From the NCBI GenBank assembly GCA_017431365.1, contig JAFRLF010000036.1:1-35040 (forward strand): a stretch of DNA of 35,040 nucleotides, given 5' to 3'. Shown here one piece after another: positions 24,973 through 32,539 of this stretch (the stretch's first letter is position 1; the number at the start of each line of letters is the position of its first letter). Source of the DNA: Clostridia bacterium. Lineage in GTDB: Bacteria > Bacillota > Clostridia > Christensenellales > Aristaeellaceae. A model generated the notes under the pieces. The model was not told the origin of the DNA. It was given only the letters and a program-made list of their open reading frames with translations, and searched no databases. The translations under genes and the position numbers were made by a program.

Positions 24973-25548
24973 ATGCCGTCTTCCGCAACGTCGCATTTTC
25001 TGGATGCTCTCGCGCAGCACCGCGTCATCGCCGCGGCGCGGGGTGAGGAGGGCGTTCTCCGAGCGGTATCGTCTCCCGTGTCGACGGTGTTTTTGCTGAA
25101 CGGCTCGATCCTCACGCTGCCCGACATGACGGCGTTTCTGAAGGCCGCAGGGAAGACGGTCTTCATTCACATCGATCTGTGCGAGGGCCTCGGCAAAGAC
25201 GCGTCCGCGGTGACCTGGTGCGCGAGAAACTGCAAGCCTGACGGCCTCATATCAACGAGGTCACAGCTTTTGCGCTGTGCCTCCGATATGGGCCTCATGA
25301 CGATTCAGCGCGTCTTTCTCGTGGACTCAAGCTCCCTCGAAGGGGGAATAAGGCACATCAAGGCCGCCCCGCCCGACATGATCGAGGTCCTGCCCGGACT
25401 CGTTCCAAAGGCGATAACCCGACTGCGCGATGAACTGCGCCTTCCCGTCATCGCCGGAGGGATGATCACGCAGAGATCAGATGTTCAGACGGCGCTCGAA
25501 GCCGGAGCTTCCGCCGTCTCGGTCAGCGATGAAAAACTTTGGCGATGA
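24973..25548 (+). CDS. glpP: GlpP-type glycerol-3-phosphate-responsive antiterminator
   Basis: This 191-residue TIM-barrel protein belongs to the GlpP family, which in Bacillus binds glycerol-3-phosphate and nascent glp mRNA to prevent early termination. Family marks are VFIHIDLCEG (63-72), GLISTRSQL (91-99), MIEVLPGLVPK (136-146) and PVIAGGMI (158-165). ATG 24973 is chosen over 24967 because AAAGGGA is 7 bases upstream. No glpF, glpK or glpD is in the window, so its targets lie elsewhere or differ. It has no clear promoter of its own. A terminator lies directly upstream, which could itself be a read-through control point. Confidence 0.9.
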   Translation: MPSSATSHFLDALAQHRVIAAARGEEGVLRAVSSPVSTVFLLNGSILTLPDMTAFLKAAGKTVFIHIDLCEGLGKDASAVTWCARNCKPDGLISTRSQLLRCASDMGLMTIQRVFLVDSSSLEGGIRHIKAAPPDMIEVLPGLVPKAITRLRDELRLPVIAGGMITQRSDVQTALEAGASAVSVSDEKLWR

Positions 25549-25562
25549 GGCCGTGCTGACAC

Positions 25563-25591
25563 TTGCAATTGAGTATGGATATTGGTATAAT
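25563..25591 (+). promoter_or_regulatory. Strong promoter for the isomerase-family gene
   Basis: TTGCAA (25563-25568), exactly 17 bases, then TATAAT (25586-25591) with an extended -10 TGG. It is one of the best promoters in the window. Confidence 0.9.
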
Positions 25592-25599
25592 TTAAAAGA

Positions 25600-25628
25600 G
25601 CTGATATGCGGCTAACCGATACATCAGC
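25600..25628 (+). promoter_or_regulatory. Hairpin at the 5' end of the isomerase-family mRNA
   Basis: GCTGAT (25600-25605) pairs with ATCAGC (25623-25628). Inside is a smaller stem, CGG (25609-25611) with CCG (25616-25618). It would begin within a few bases of the predicted transcription start, as do stems that stabilise mRNAs at the 5' end. Confidence 0.45.
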
Positions 25629-25660
25629 ATACTTCAGATTATTATTGGGAGGAATGCGTT

Positions 25661-27142
25661 ATGAACAACATCCCTGTCGTAAAGACGGCCATAGTCGCTG
25701 TCAGCCGTGATTGTTTTCCCATTACGCTGTCGCAGCGTCGTCGCTCGGCTGTCGTCGCGGCGTGCAAAGGCATCGGCGTCGATCTCGTAGAGATCAATAC
25801 GACTATTGAGAACGAGCACGACACCATGAAAGCCCTCAAAGAGGTCCAGGACAGCGGCGCCAACGCGCTCGTCGTCTATCTCGGGAACTTCGGCCCCGAA
25901 GGCCCTGAAACGCTCCTGGCCGAGAAGTTTGACGGCCCTTGCATGTTTGTCGCCGCCGCCGAAGAGGACACGCCTGTCCTGACCAGCGATCGCGGAGACG
26001 CTTTCTGCGGCATGCTGAACGCCTCCTATAATCTCAAGCTGCGCGGCATTAACGTCTATATCCCCGAGTATCCGGTCGGCACCGCTGACGAAGTGGCGCA
26101 GATGATCGCGGATTTCATTCCCGTCGCCCGCACCGTCATCGGCGTGCGCAACCTGAAGATCATCTCCTTCGGCCCGCGTCCCTATGATTTCCTGGCCTGC
26201 AACGCGCCCATCGCGCCGCTGTTCAAGCTGGGCGTGAATATCCAGGAGAACTCCGAACTCGACCTGTTTGAAGCCTACCATAAGCATGACGGCGATCCCC
26301 GGATCCAGGGCGTCATCGACGACATGGCGGCGGAACTGGGCGCCGGCAACAAGATGCCCGGCATCCTGCCGAAGCTGGCTCAGTATGAAATTACGCTCCT
26401 TGACTGGCTCGAAGCCAACCGCGGCGCGGCCTCTTACGTCGCCATGGCGAACAAGTGCTGGCCGGCTTTCCAGACTCAGTTCGGCTTCGTGCCCTGCTAT
26501 GTCAATTCCCGCCTGACCCAGCGCGGCATTCCGGTGGCCTGCGAAGTGGACATTTACGGCGCGCTGAGTGAATACATCGGCACCTGCGCGACGGGCGAGT
26601 GCGTGACTCTGCTCGACATCAACAACACGGTTCCCGCCGATCTCTACGAAAAGCATATCGCCGGCAAGGCGGGCTACACCTCCAAGGAAGTGTTCATGGG
26701 CTTCCATTGCGGCAACACGCCCATCTGCCGCCTGCGCGAGGGCACGATGAAGTATCAGCTCATCATGCACCGCGGCCTCGAGCCGGACAAGGAGCCGGAC
26801 ATCACCCGCGGCACGCTCGAGGGCGACATCGCTCAGGGGCCCGTGACCTTCTACCGCCTGCAGGGCAACAAGGACAGCCAGCTCGTGGGCTACATCGCTC
26901 AGGGCGAGGTGCTCGAAGCGCCGACCTGCTCCTTCGGCGGCATCGGCGTCATCGGCATTCCCGAAATGAACCGCTTCTATCGCCACGTGCTGATCGAGGG
27001 CGGCTTCCCGCATCACGGCGCCGTCGCTTTCGGCAAGGCGGGCAAGGCCATCTACTCCGCCATGAAGCTCCTCGGCGTGGAGAAGATCGGCTTCAATCAG
27101 CCGAAGGGCATGCTGTATCCGTCTGAGAATCCCTTCGCCTGA
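25661..27142 (+). CDS. L-fucose/L-arabinose isomerase family protein
   Basis: This 493-residue cytoplasmic protein is shorter than FucI (about 590) and fits the broader fucose/arabinose isomerase family of uncharacterised members. Metal-site residues matching that family are visible: Glu295 in ACEVDIYGALSE, Asp319 in LLDINN, and the HHG at 451-453 in FPHHGAVAFG. The N-terminal half has Rossmann-like segments (ALVVYLGNFGPEG). It probably interconverts an aldose and ketose; the sugar is unknown. GGGAGG precedes ATG 25661. Strong promoter, 5' hairpin and uniform codon use suggest high expression. An aldo/keto reductase and a DMT permease follow, and glpP precedes, so a sugar or polyol pathway is plausible. 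Confidence 0.88.
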   Translation: MNNIPVVKTAIVAVSRDCFPITLSQRRRSAVVAACKGIGVDLVEINTTIENEHDTMKALKEVQDSGANALVVYLGNFGPEGPETLLAEKFDGPCMFVAAAEEDTPVLTSDRGDAFCGMLNASYNLKLRGINVYIPEYPVGTADEVAQMIADFIPVARTVIGVRNLKIISFGPRPYDFLACNAPIAPLFKLGVNIQENSELDLFEAYHKHDGDPRIQGVIDDMAAELGAGNKMPGILPKLAQYEITLLDWLEANRGAASYVAMANKCWPAFQTQFGFVPCYVNSRLTQRGIPVACEVDIYGALSEYIGTCATGECVTLLDINNTVPADLYEKHIAGKAGYTSKEVFMGFHCGNTPICRLREGTMKYQLIMHRGLEPDKEPDITRGTLEGDIAQGPVTFYRLQGNKDSQLVGYIAQGEVLEAPTCSFGGIGVIGIPEMNRFYRHVLIEGGFPHHGAVAFGKAGKAIYSAMKLLGVEKIGFNQPKGMLYPSENPFA

Positions 27143-27175
27143 TGAACAGGTAAACGCAAGAAAGAGCATACAGCG

Positions 27176-27206
27176 AGTCCCCCGGCGCCATGCCGAGGGA
27201 CTTTGT
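27176..27206 (+). terminator. Terminator after the isomerase-family gene
   Basis: AGTCCC (27176-27181... through 27183) pairs with GGGACT (27197-27202), extended after one mismatch by CGGC/GCCG, followed by TTGTTG. The U-tract is weak, so partial read-through into the reductase is likely. Confidence 0.6.
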
Positions 27207-27233
27207 TGAGACATCACAGGAAGGGTGTAAACA

Positions 27234-28253
27234 ATGCGCAAGGTCATCCTTGGGAAAACGGGCCTCACCGTGACGCGGACGTCGTTCGGCGCGCTGCCCA
27301 TTCAGCGTTTGTCGGTCGACGAGGCTGTGGCCCTTGTCAGAAAGGCTTATGAGTCTGGCATCTGTTATTTTGACACGGCGCGCGCCTATACCGATTCGGA
27401 GATGAAGCTCGGAGACGCGTTTGAGGGCATGCGCGACAAGGTCGTCATCTCCAGTAAAAGCGGCGCAAAGACAGCGGACGGCTTTAACCGGGATCTTGAT
27501 ACCAGCCTGAGCATGCTGAAGACGGATTACATTGACGTCCTTCAGTTTCACAATCCGTCGTTCGTCCCCAGGCCGGGCGGTGACGACGGATTGTACGACG
27601 CCGCACTCAAGGCGAAGGCCGAGGGAAAGATCCGCCATATCGGCATCACGCAGCACTCGATAGAGCGCGCGGAAGAAGCTGTGGAGTCCGGCCTGTACGA
27701 GACGCTGCAGTATCCGTTTAATCACCTGGCGACCGAGCGCGAAATCGCGCTCGTCCGTCGCTGCGCCGAACTCAACGTGGGCTTTATCTGTATGAAGGCG
27801 ATGTCTGGCGGGATGTTCGCGGACGCGACGGTTCCGTTTACGTTTATCAGCCAGTTTGAAAATGCCGTGCCCATCTGGGGCATGCAGCGAACGTCAGAAC
27901 TTGAACAGCTCGTGGCGCTCGACGCCAATCCTCCGTTCATGGACGACAATATGCGCGCCGCCATCGAGAAGGATCGCCGCGAACTCAGCATTTCCTTCTG
28001 CCGCAGCTGCGGTTACTGCATGCCCTGTCCCGTGGGCATACCGATTTATAACGCCAACCGCATGACGCAGCTGATCACGCGCTCGCCATGGCAACAGTGG
28101 GTGACGCCCGAATGGCAGGCCGCCATGGAGCGCATAGAGGACTGCATCCACTGCGGCGCCTGCGCCAAAAAGTGTCCGTACGGCCTGAAACCGTACGAGA
28201 CGATGCCCGCTCATCTGGCATTCTATCGTGAATTTGTGAAGACGCATGTATGA
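27234..28253 (+). CDS. Aldo/keto reductase with C-terminal ferredoxin domain
   Basis: The 339-residue protein has an aldo/keto reductase barrel with tetrad residues Asp47, Tyr52, Lys75 and His106. A C-terminal 4Fe-4S domain follows, with Cys clusters 256-259-262-265 (CRSCGYCMPCP) and 304-307-310-314 (CIHCGACAKKCP). This fusion is common in anaerobes and suggests electron transfer between NAD(P)H and ferredoxin or a substrate. The start ATG 27234 follows GGAAGGG. A stem (28249-28270) overlaps its stop. It lies behind the isomerase gene and a weak terminator. The substrate is unknown. Confidence 0.92.
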   Translation: MRKVILGKTGLTVTRTSFGALPIQRLSVDEAVALVRKAYESGICYFDTARAYTDSEMKLGDAFEGMRDKVVISSKSGAKTADGFNRDLDTSLSMLKTDYIDVLQFHNPSFVPRPGGDDGLYDAALKAKAEGKIRHIGITQHSIERAEEAVESGLYETLQYPFNHLATEREIALVRRCAELNVGFICMKAMSGGMFADATVPFTFISQFENAVPIWGMQRTSELEQLVALDANPPFMDDNMRAAIEKDRRELSISFCRSCGYCMPCPVGIPIYNANRMTQLITRSPWQQWVTPEWQAAMERIEDCIHCGACAKKCPYGLKPYETMPAHLAFYREFVKTHV

Positions 28254-28270
28254 CAGCCCGCGCTGTCATA
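28249..28270 (+). repeat. Inverted repeat over the reductase stop codon
   Basis: TATGACAGC (28249-28257) and GCTGTCATA (28262-28270) form a 9-bp stem with loop CCGC. It contains the TGA stop of the reductase and lies just before the GGAGGG used by the next gene. There is no U-tract, so mRNA processing or translational control is more likely than termination. Confidence 0.55.
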
Positions 28271-28295
28271 ACTGTCGGAGGGAAGTGCGCGTTTC

Positions 28296-29177
28296 GTGAT
28301 TGCGGTTCTTGTCACCTTGATGGTGGTGTTGTATTCGTTTCAGTCTCTGTTTTGCAAGCTGTTCTCCCAGACCTACGACAGCGATGACGCCGCTCTGACG
28401 TCGAGCGTTTTTTCGATAAGCTACGGCGTCTTTGCCGGTGTGATCACCCTGATCATCGCGCGGTTTCACTTTGCGCCTTCGGGCGTGACATGGGCTTTCG
28501 GCATTCTCAATGCCGTTATGCTCCTGACGTACAACACGGCGATGATCCAGGCCAGCCGCACGGGCTCTTATTCGTTTCAGATGATATGCAGCCTGTTTGG
28601 CGGAATTCTCGTACCCATGGTGTGGGCCGTGACTGTCGGAGGAAAGAGTTTTTCCGTCCTGAACATGGTCGGGATCGCCCTCATGCTCGTCTCGTTTGTC
28701 CTCATGAATCACAAGGGACTGAGCCTGACGGGCAATTCAAAAAAGTATTACCTCTGGTGCGGCGCGCTGTTTCTCTCAAATGGCTTCTACTCCGTGTTTC
28801 TCAATGAGCAGGCGACGCGCATGACGGGCGCGGAGCGCAACGAGATGATCATACTGACGTTTCTCGGAATGGCGGTGCTCTACGCGCTCATTCAGTCCGT
28901 CATCGGCGGAAAAAAGCTTGTCCGGGGCTTCAGAATGTCCGGGAAAGCCCTGGCCTTTCTGCTGATTTGCTGCGCTTCCGCCACGACGGCGGTCCACATG
29001 GTCCTCTATATCCTGACGCTGTTCGAAAACGAGACCATCCTGTACACGATCGACAACGGAGGGGTTCTCATTCTGTCGGTGCTGTATTCCATCTTTCTGT
29101 TCCGCGAAAAGCCGTCATGGCTGCAGATGTGCGGCATGGCGGCAGCCTGCGTGAGCATCGTGATCCTCAGCATTTGA
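28296..29177 (+). CDS. DMT-superfamily (EamA-like) permease
   Basis: This 293-residue protein has about ten hydrophobic helices in two repeats, typical of the drug/metabolite transporter superfamily. It is distinct in sequence from the permease at 15016. The first repeat contains YNTAMIQASRTGSYSF and a Gly-rich helix (SLFGGILVPMVWAV). The second ends LYSIFLFREKPSWLQMCG, as EamA repeats do. The start is GTG 28296, with GGAGGG about 13 bases upstream, longer than ideal but with no better in-frame codon. It follows the reductase by 42 bases. The substrate is unknown; the context hints at a product of the sugar/polyol unit. Confidence 0.85.
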   Translation: MIAVLVTLMVVLYSFQSLFCKLFSQTYDSDDAALTSSVFSISYGVFAGVITLIIARFHFAPSGVTWAFGILNAVMLLTYNTAMIQASRTGSYSFQMICSLFGGILVPMVWAVTVGGKSFSVLNMVGIALMLVSFVLMNHKGLSLTGNSKKYYLWCGALFLSNGFYSVFLNEQATRMTGAERNEMIILTFLGMAVLYALIQSVIGGKKLVRGFRMSGKALAFLLICCASATTAVHMVLYILTLFENETILYTIDNGGVLILSVLYSIFLFREKPSWLQMCGMAAACVSIVILSI

Positions 29178-29185
29178 CGTCAAAA

Positions 29186-29219
29186 GTTGAGCGCCGCTCC
29201 GATCGGAGCGGCGCTCAAC
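29186..29219 (-). terminator. Perfect 34-bp palindrome between convergent genes
   Basis: The sequence from 29186 to 29219 is its own reverse complement (15-bp arms, loop GATC). On the minus strand it is followed by TTTTG, so it fits a terminator for the glycosyltransferase gene (stop at 29240). It may also stop plus-strand transcription from the permease. Confidence 0.85.
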
Positions 29220-29239
29220 GCATATCCGTTGGGGTCTGT

Positions 29240-30628
29240 TCAGACGACTGTGCCAAGCAATGCGTAGTAGTACGAGAACAGACACATCAGCGCGATTGAA
29301 GCGACCATTATGGCGACATAAGTCCATTTCTTTCGGCACATGAACGCCAGCGCGATGTACAGCGGATAAAGGGCCGTCACCGCGCGCAGACCGCTCAGCA
29401 GCCAGCTGGGCGACATGACCAGGATGAGATACAGCCAGGCGTACAGCCCGTCGCCCGGCTCGATGGCTGTGCATACGAGCAGGATGATGAGCGCGCTCAT
29501 GAGGATCGCCACCGCCTGCGGGATCCAGGTCCCCAGCTGCCAGCCCATGTCCCCATAGGTGAAGGCCAGCTGTACGGAATAGCGCTGCGTGCTGAGGACG
29601 GTGCCGAATTCCTGGTTCATGTGTACCTTGAGCACGTTGATAAACTCAAAGGCGTTCCTGCTGATGACGTGGTTGATCAGCAGATAGACGCCCGTCCCGG
29701 CAAAGATCAGGAGCGCGCTGCCGGACAGTGACAGCGCCAGCAGCCAGAATCGCCGGGCGTTACGCCGCCGCAGATTCAGCGCCCGCAGGTATTTGAGCAT
29801 TTCCATGACCACCGGCACGAATACCAGCGCGCCGATGAGCTGGGTACACGCAGCCAGCGCGCCGAGCGCGCCAGCAGCGAGGAAATGCCGGTTGCGCGCG
29901 CTGTACACGCTCGTCAGCGTGAGCATGAGCAGCAGAGATTCGGCGTATGGGACGGAGAACACCAGTGAAAGCGGCGCGAACATGAGCAGCATGACGGCGC
30001 GGCGCGCGGTGCGCTCGCCGTACTCGTCGTTGACCATGTGATAGAGCGTGAAACCCGCCAACATTAGGCTTGTGTTCGAAACGAGGAAACCGGCAAACAC
30101 GTAATGCCCGAAACACAGTATCGACACGAGACGAACGAGCAACGGGTATAGCGGCAGATACGCCAAAAGTTCCGGCTGATTGGCCGAATAGCCATAGTGC
30201 GCAAGGTCGATATAGCTCGACGCGTCCCAGCGCACCCAATGACTGATGGCGGCTGTGAACAGCTTTGAAAGAGAATCGGTGAGGCAGCTGCCGACCATCG
30301 CCGCGGCCAGGATCAGCAGCCTGCTCAGCAGCATCACGCACCCGATCCACAGCAGCAGCCGCCACTGATTGTGCAGCGCCCATTTGTTGTGCCTCAGACG
30401 CCGCCGAAGCCCCCGGGAAATGCCCCAGGAACTCTCTTCACCCGAGCTGTCGGCCAAACCTTCGTCCAGACGATGCCGCTCGAGCAGGCGGCGCAGCATT
30501 CGCCTGAAGGAGATCCCCGGCGCGAAGGGTTCACAGAGACAGCGCAATATCAATATGGCGCCCGCTACCGACAGCATCAGCGCGAGCAGCCATGTTATGA
30601 GCGATGCGAATGTGTTTGTATTCAGCAT
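29240..30628 (-). CDS. PIG-V-like membrane glycosyltransferase
   Basis: This 462-residue membrane protein has about ten or more hydrophobic helices. A charged N-terminal loop (about 33-88) is followed by SHWVRWDASSYIDLAHYGYS and YLPLYPLLVRLV. The RWD-x-YxxxAxxGY and PLYP motifs are those of PIG-V-type mannosyltransferases (GT-C fold), which use lipid-linked sugars on the outer face of the membrane. ATG 30628 follows GGAG by 8 bases. It is the last gene of the cdaA-cdaR operon. The acceptor is unknown; a lipid or cell-wall polymer is likely. Confidence 0.82.
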   Translation of the reverse strand: MLNTNTFASLITWLLALMLSVAGAILILRCLCEPFAPGISFRRMLRRLLERHRLDEGLADSSGEESSWGISRGLRRRLRHNKWALHNQWRLLLWIGCVMLLSRLLILAAAMVGSCLTDSLSKLFTAAISHWVRWDASSYIDLAHYGYSANQPELLAYLPLYPLLVRLVSILCFGHYVFAGFLVSNTSLMLAGFTLYHMVNDEYGERTARRAVMLLMFAPLSLVFSVPYAESLLLMLTLTSVYSARNRHFLAAGALGALAACTQLIGALVFVPVVMEMLKYLRALNLRRRNARRFWLLALSLSGSALLIFAGTGVYLLINHVISRNAFEFINVLKVHMNQEFGTVLSTQRYSVQLAFTYGDMGWQLGTWIPQAVAILMSALIILLVCTAIEPGDGLYAWLYLILVMSPSWLLSGLRAVTALYPLYIALAFMCRKKWTYVAIMVASIALMCLFSYYYALLGTVV

Positions 30629-30664
30629 GACGGCAACTCCGTTGCAGAGATTACGTTCATACGG

Positions 30665-31213
30665 TCATTTGCGTTTTGGCGGACGGCCGGCGTTTTTATC
30701 CTGTTCCCGCTCGCGGCCTGAGTCTTCGTAGGGGTCATCATCGATATCCCAATCCTTTTCCCAGTCGGGCATGGGCTCATCGTCCGACGCGCCGCCGGGT
30801 TTCACAGAGCGCTGTCTGGCGTAGGGATCGATTTCACCCACGGCGAACGGATCGACATAGTCGTTTTTCCGCGTCCGGGGCATATGCCGTTGAGAGGCCG
30901 TCAGGGCCTGCTTTTCGCGCTGCCGACGCCTGTCGGCGGGGGTTTTGCCGTCGTCCTCGACTTCCTCGTAGATGATCTGCCGTTTCCGGAGCCACAGCCA
31001 GTAGGGACGCCAGCGGATCATCCAGATGATCCAGTCTGTGACGAGCCCGAGGATGATCAGCGTGACGGACAGCCCGATCCAGTGCCGTCCGAACCAGCTG
31101 ATGAAGCCGCTTCCCATGTCCGCCTGGAAAAAGCTCCAGACCCAGGAAGTGACGACCCGAACCCAGCTCAGCAACACCTCGACGAGGCCTTGTACGAATT
31201 CGTTGTTTGCCAT
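30665..31213 (-). CDS. Hypothetical single-pass membrane protein
   Basis: I do not recognise this 182-residue protein. An amphipathic N-terminal segment rich in Trp and Val (6-29) is followed by one strong membrane helix (about 45-66, WIGLSVTLIILGLVTDWIIW). A Trp/Arg cluster (RWRPYWLWLRKR) comes next. The C-terminal half is charged and probably disordered, with many Asp, Glu, Arg and Pro. The positive-inside rule places the C-terminal tail in the cytoplasm. ATG 31213 follows AAAGGG. It starts 39 bases after cdaR and ends 36 bases before the glycosyltransferase, so it is probably part of the c-di-AMP operon. Confidence 0.8.
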   Translation of the reverse strand: MANNEFVQGLVEVLLSWVRVVTSWVWSFFQADMGSGFISWFGRHWIGLSVTLIILGLVTDWIIWMIRWRPYWLWLRKRQIIYEEVEDDGKTPADRRRQREKQALTASQRHMPRTRKNDYVDPFAVGEIDPYARQRSVKPGGASDDEPMPDWEKDWDIDDDPYEDSGREREQDKNAGRPPKRK

Positions 31214-31252
31214 TCATTAACCCTTTCGGAGACCAAATCGGTATACATGCAG

Positions 31253-32539
31253 TCAGGGCTTGCTGTCGGCTATGCTGACCTTGACTGTGGCGGGATCGCT
31301 CTCGAGCGTCAGGTCCGGGTGTCCGTCCGCGATAACGGTCACGTCCAGCTCGTATTCGCCGGTCGTCAGTCCGGTGACGTCTACATAGGCCTGAATGTCG
31401 TCGGCGGTCAACGCGGTAGCCTGGGTATAAAGCCCGGTGGCGCGCGCGCTGATCTCCTCCGCGGAGGTCGTCACGGTCTGCCCGCTGGACGCGCCGTGAA
31501 CCCTGAGGGGGATTTGCGGCAGGTTGACCGTCGTATTCGTCTCTTCGATGTAAACGGTCACGGTGACCTGCTCGCTGGATATGTACTTGATGTCCTTCAG
31601 CGTATTGATGGCGGCGATCGCCGCGAAGCTTCCCGTGCGGTCCGTGACGTCGATCGGCGCGAAGGAGAGTATATCCAGCTCGTCCAGCAGCGACTGATCG
31701 GCCGCGATAGTGACGACGTCGGGCTGAACGTCGATGTCGACCAGCCTGAACCCGTCGGGCAGCTGCCCTGACGTCGAAGTCGCGATGCTCTTGTCTACGG
31801 GCACCTGCTGACAGGGGTAGACTTCGATGTTGATCATGGCTTCGGTGATGGACGGCCGCGCCAGCATGTTGCCGATTTCGGAACCCTGCTCGTCGAGAAG
31901 TGACAGCTGAACCGAGCGGTTCTGCGAGGCCTTCATCTCGGTGATGTCGACGCTGGCCCGCGCGGAGGAAATCGTTCGCACGATCGAAGAGGGCCCGGTG
32001 ACTGTGACCTGCGTGGGATTGACGCGGCTGATGTTGTACCAGTAGTCGCTCGAGCGCTCGCCCGCGAGTTCGACGTTGACGGGGACATACCGCGAGGACA
32101 GGCTTTCGATCACGACCTCGACGCTGCTGGGCGTGATCTGTACGACCTTGCCGTACGTCGTGACGCCGGTCAGCTCGATTTCCTGCACGCCGGCGGACGT
32201 CACCTGCGACAGGTCGACCTCGACATGCACGGTGTCGTTCGTAACGCGGGAATAGTTGGCCTGGCTGGCTTCGACGCGCACGTGAATGTCGTCAAACTGG
32301 CTGACGTCGGTCAGCAGGGCGAGATCGCGGCTCTGCAGGACCGTCAGCCCGCTGGTGACGGCCTCAACGTTGGCGAGCGTCTTCAGCTGAGTGATGCTGC
32401 TGTCAGAGGAGACGATGAAGCTCCACAGCATGATGGCGATGATGATGGACAGGATCTTCCACGCCCAGTTGTTGACGACGACGGCGAGAACGCTCCGTCC
32501 GAACGACTTTAAAGCTTCGGCGATGCTTTTCCAGTTCAT
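31253..32539 (-). CDS. cdaR: CdaR (YbbR-domain) regulator of diadenylate cyclase
   Basis: CdaR is the membrane-anchored regulator that binds CdaA. The 428-residue protein has an N-terminal membrane helix (about 24-43, NWAWKILSIIIAIMLWSFIV). The extracytoplasmic part consists of about four YbbR repeats; the recurring VEV/VTVTGPSS-type strands are visible. The ATG at 32539 overlaps the TGA of cdaA (ATGA), so the pair is translationally coupled, as in other Firmicutes. In many genomes glmM follows; here a hypothetical membrane protein and a PIG-V-like enzyme follow instead. Confidence 0.92.
   Translation of the reverse strand: MNWKSIAEALKSFGRSVLAVVVNNWAWKILSIIIAIMLWSFIVSSDSSITQLKTLANVEAVTSGLTVLQSRDLALLTDVSQFDDIHVRVEASQANYSRVTNDTVHVEVDLSQVTSAGVQEIELTGVTTYGKVVQITPSSVEVVIESLSSRYVPVNVELAGERSSDYWYNISRVNPTQVTVTGPSSIVRTISSARASVDITEMKASQNRSVQLSLLDEQGSEIGNMLARPSITEAMINIEVYPCQQVPVDKSIATSTSGQLPDGFRLVDIDVQPDVVTIAADQSLLDELDILSFAPIDVTDRTGSFAAIAAINTLKDIKYISSEQVTVTVYIEETNTTVNLPQIPLRVHGASSGQTVTTSAEEISARATGLYTQATALTADDIQAYVDVTGLTTGEYELDVTVIADGHPDLTLESDPATVKVSIADSKP

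Noticed and set aside
25634-27301. A 555-codon minus-strand open frame opposite the isomerase gene
   Set aside because: It mirrors the codon pattern of the isomerase and crosses its promoter and terminator. It shows no family motif.
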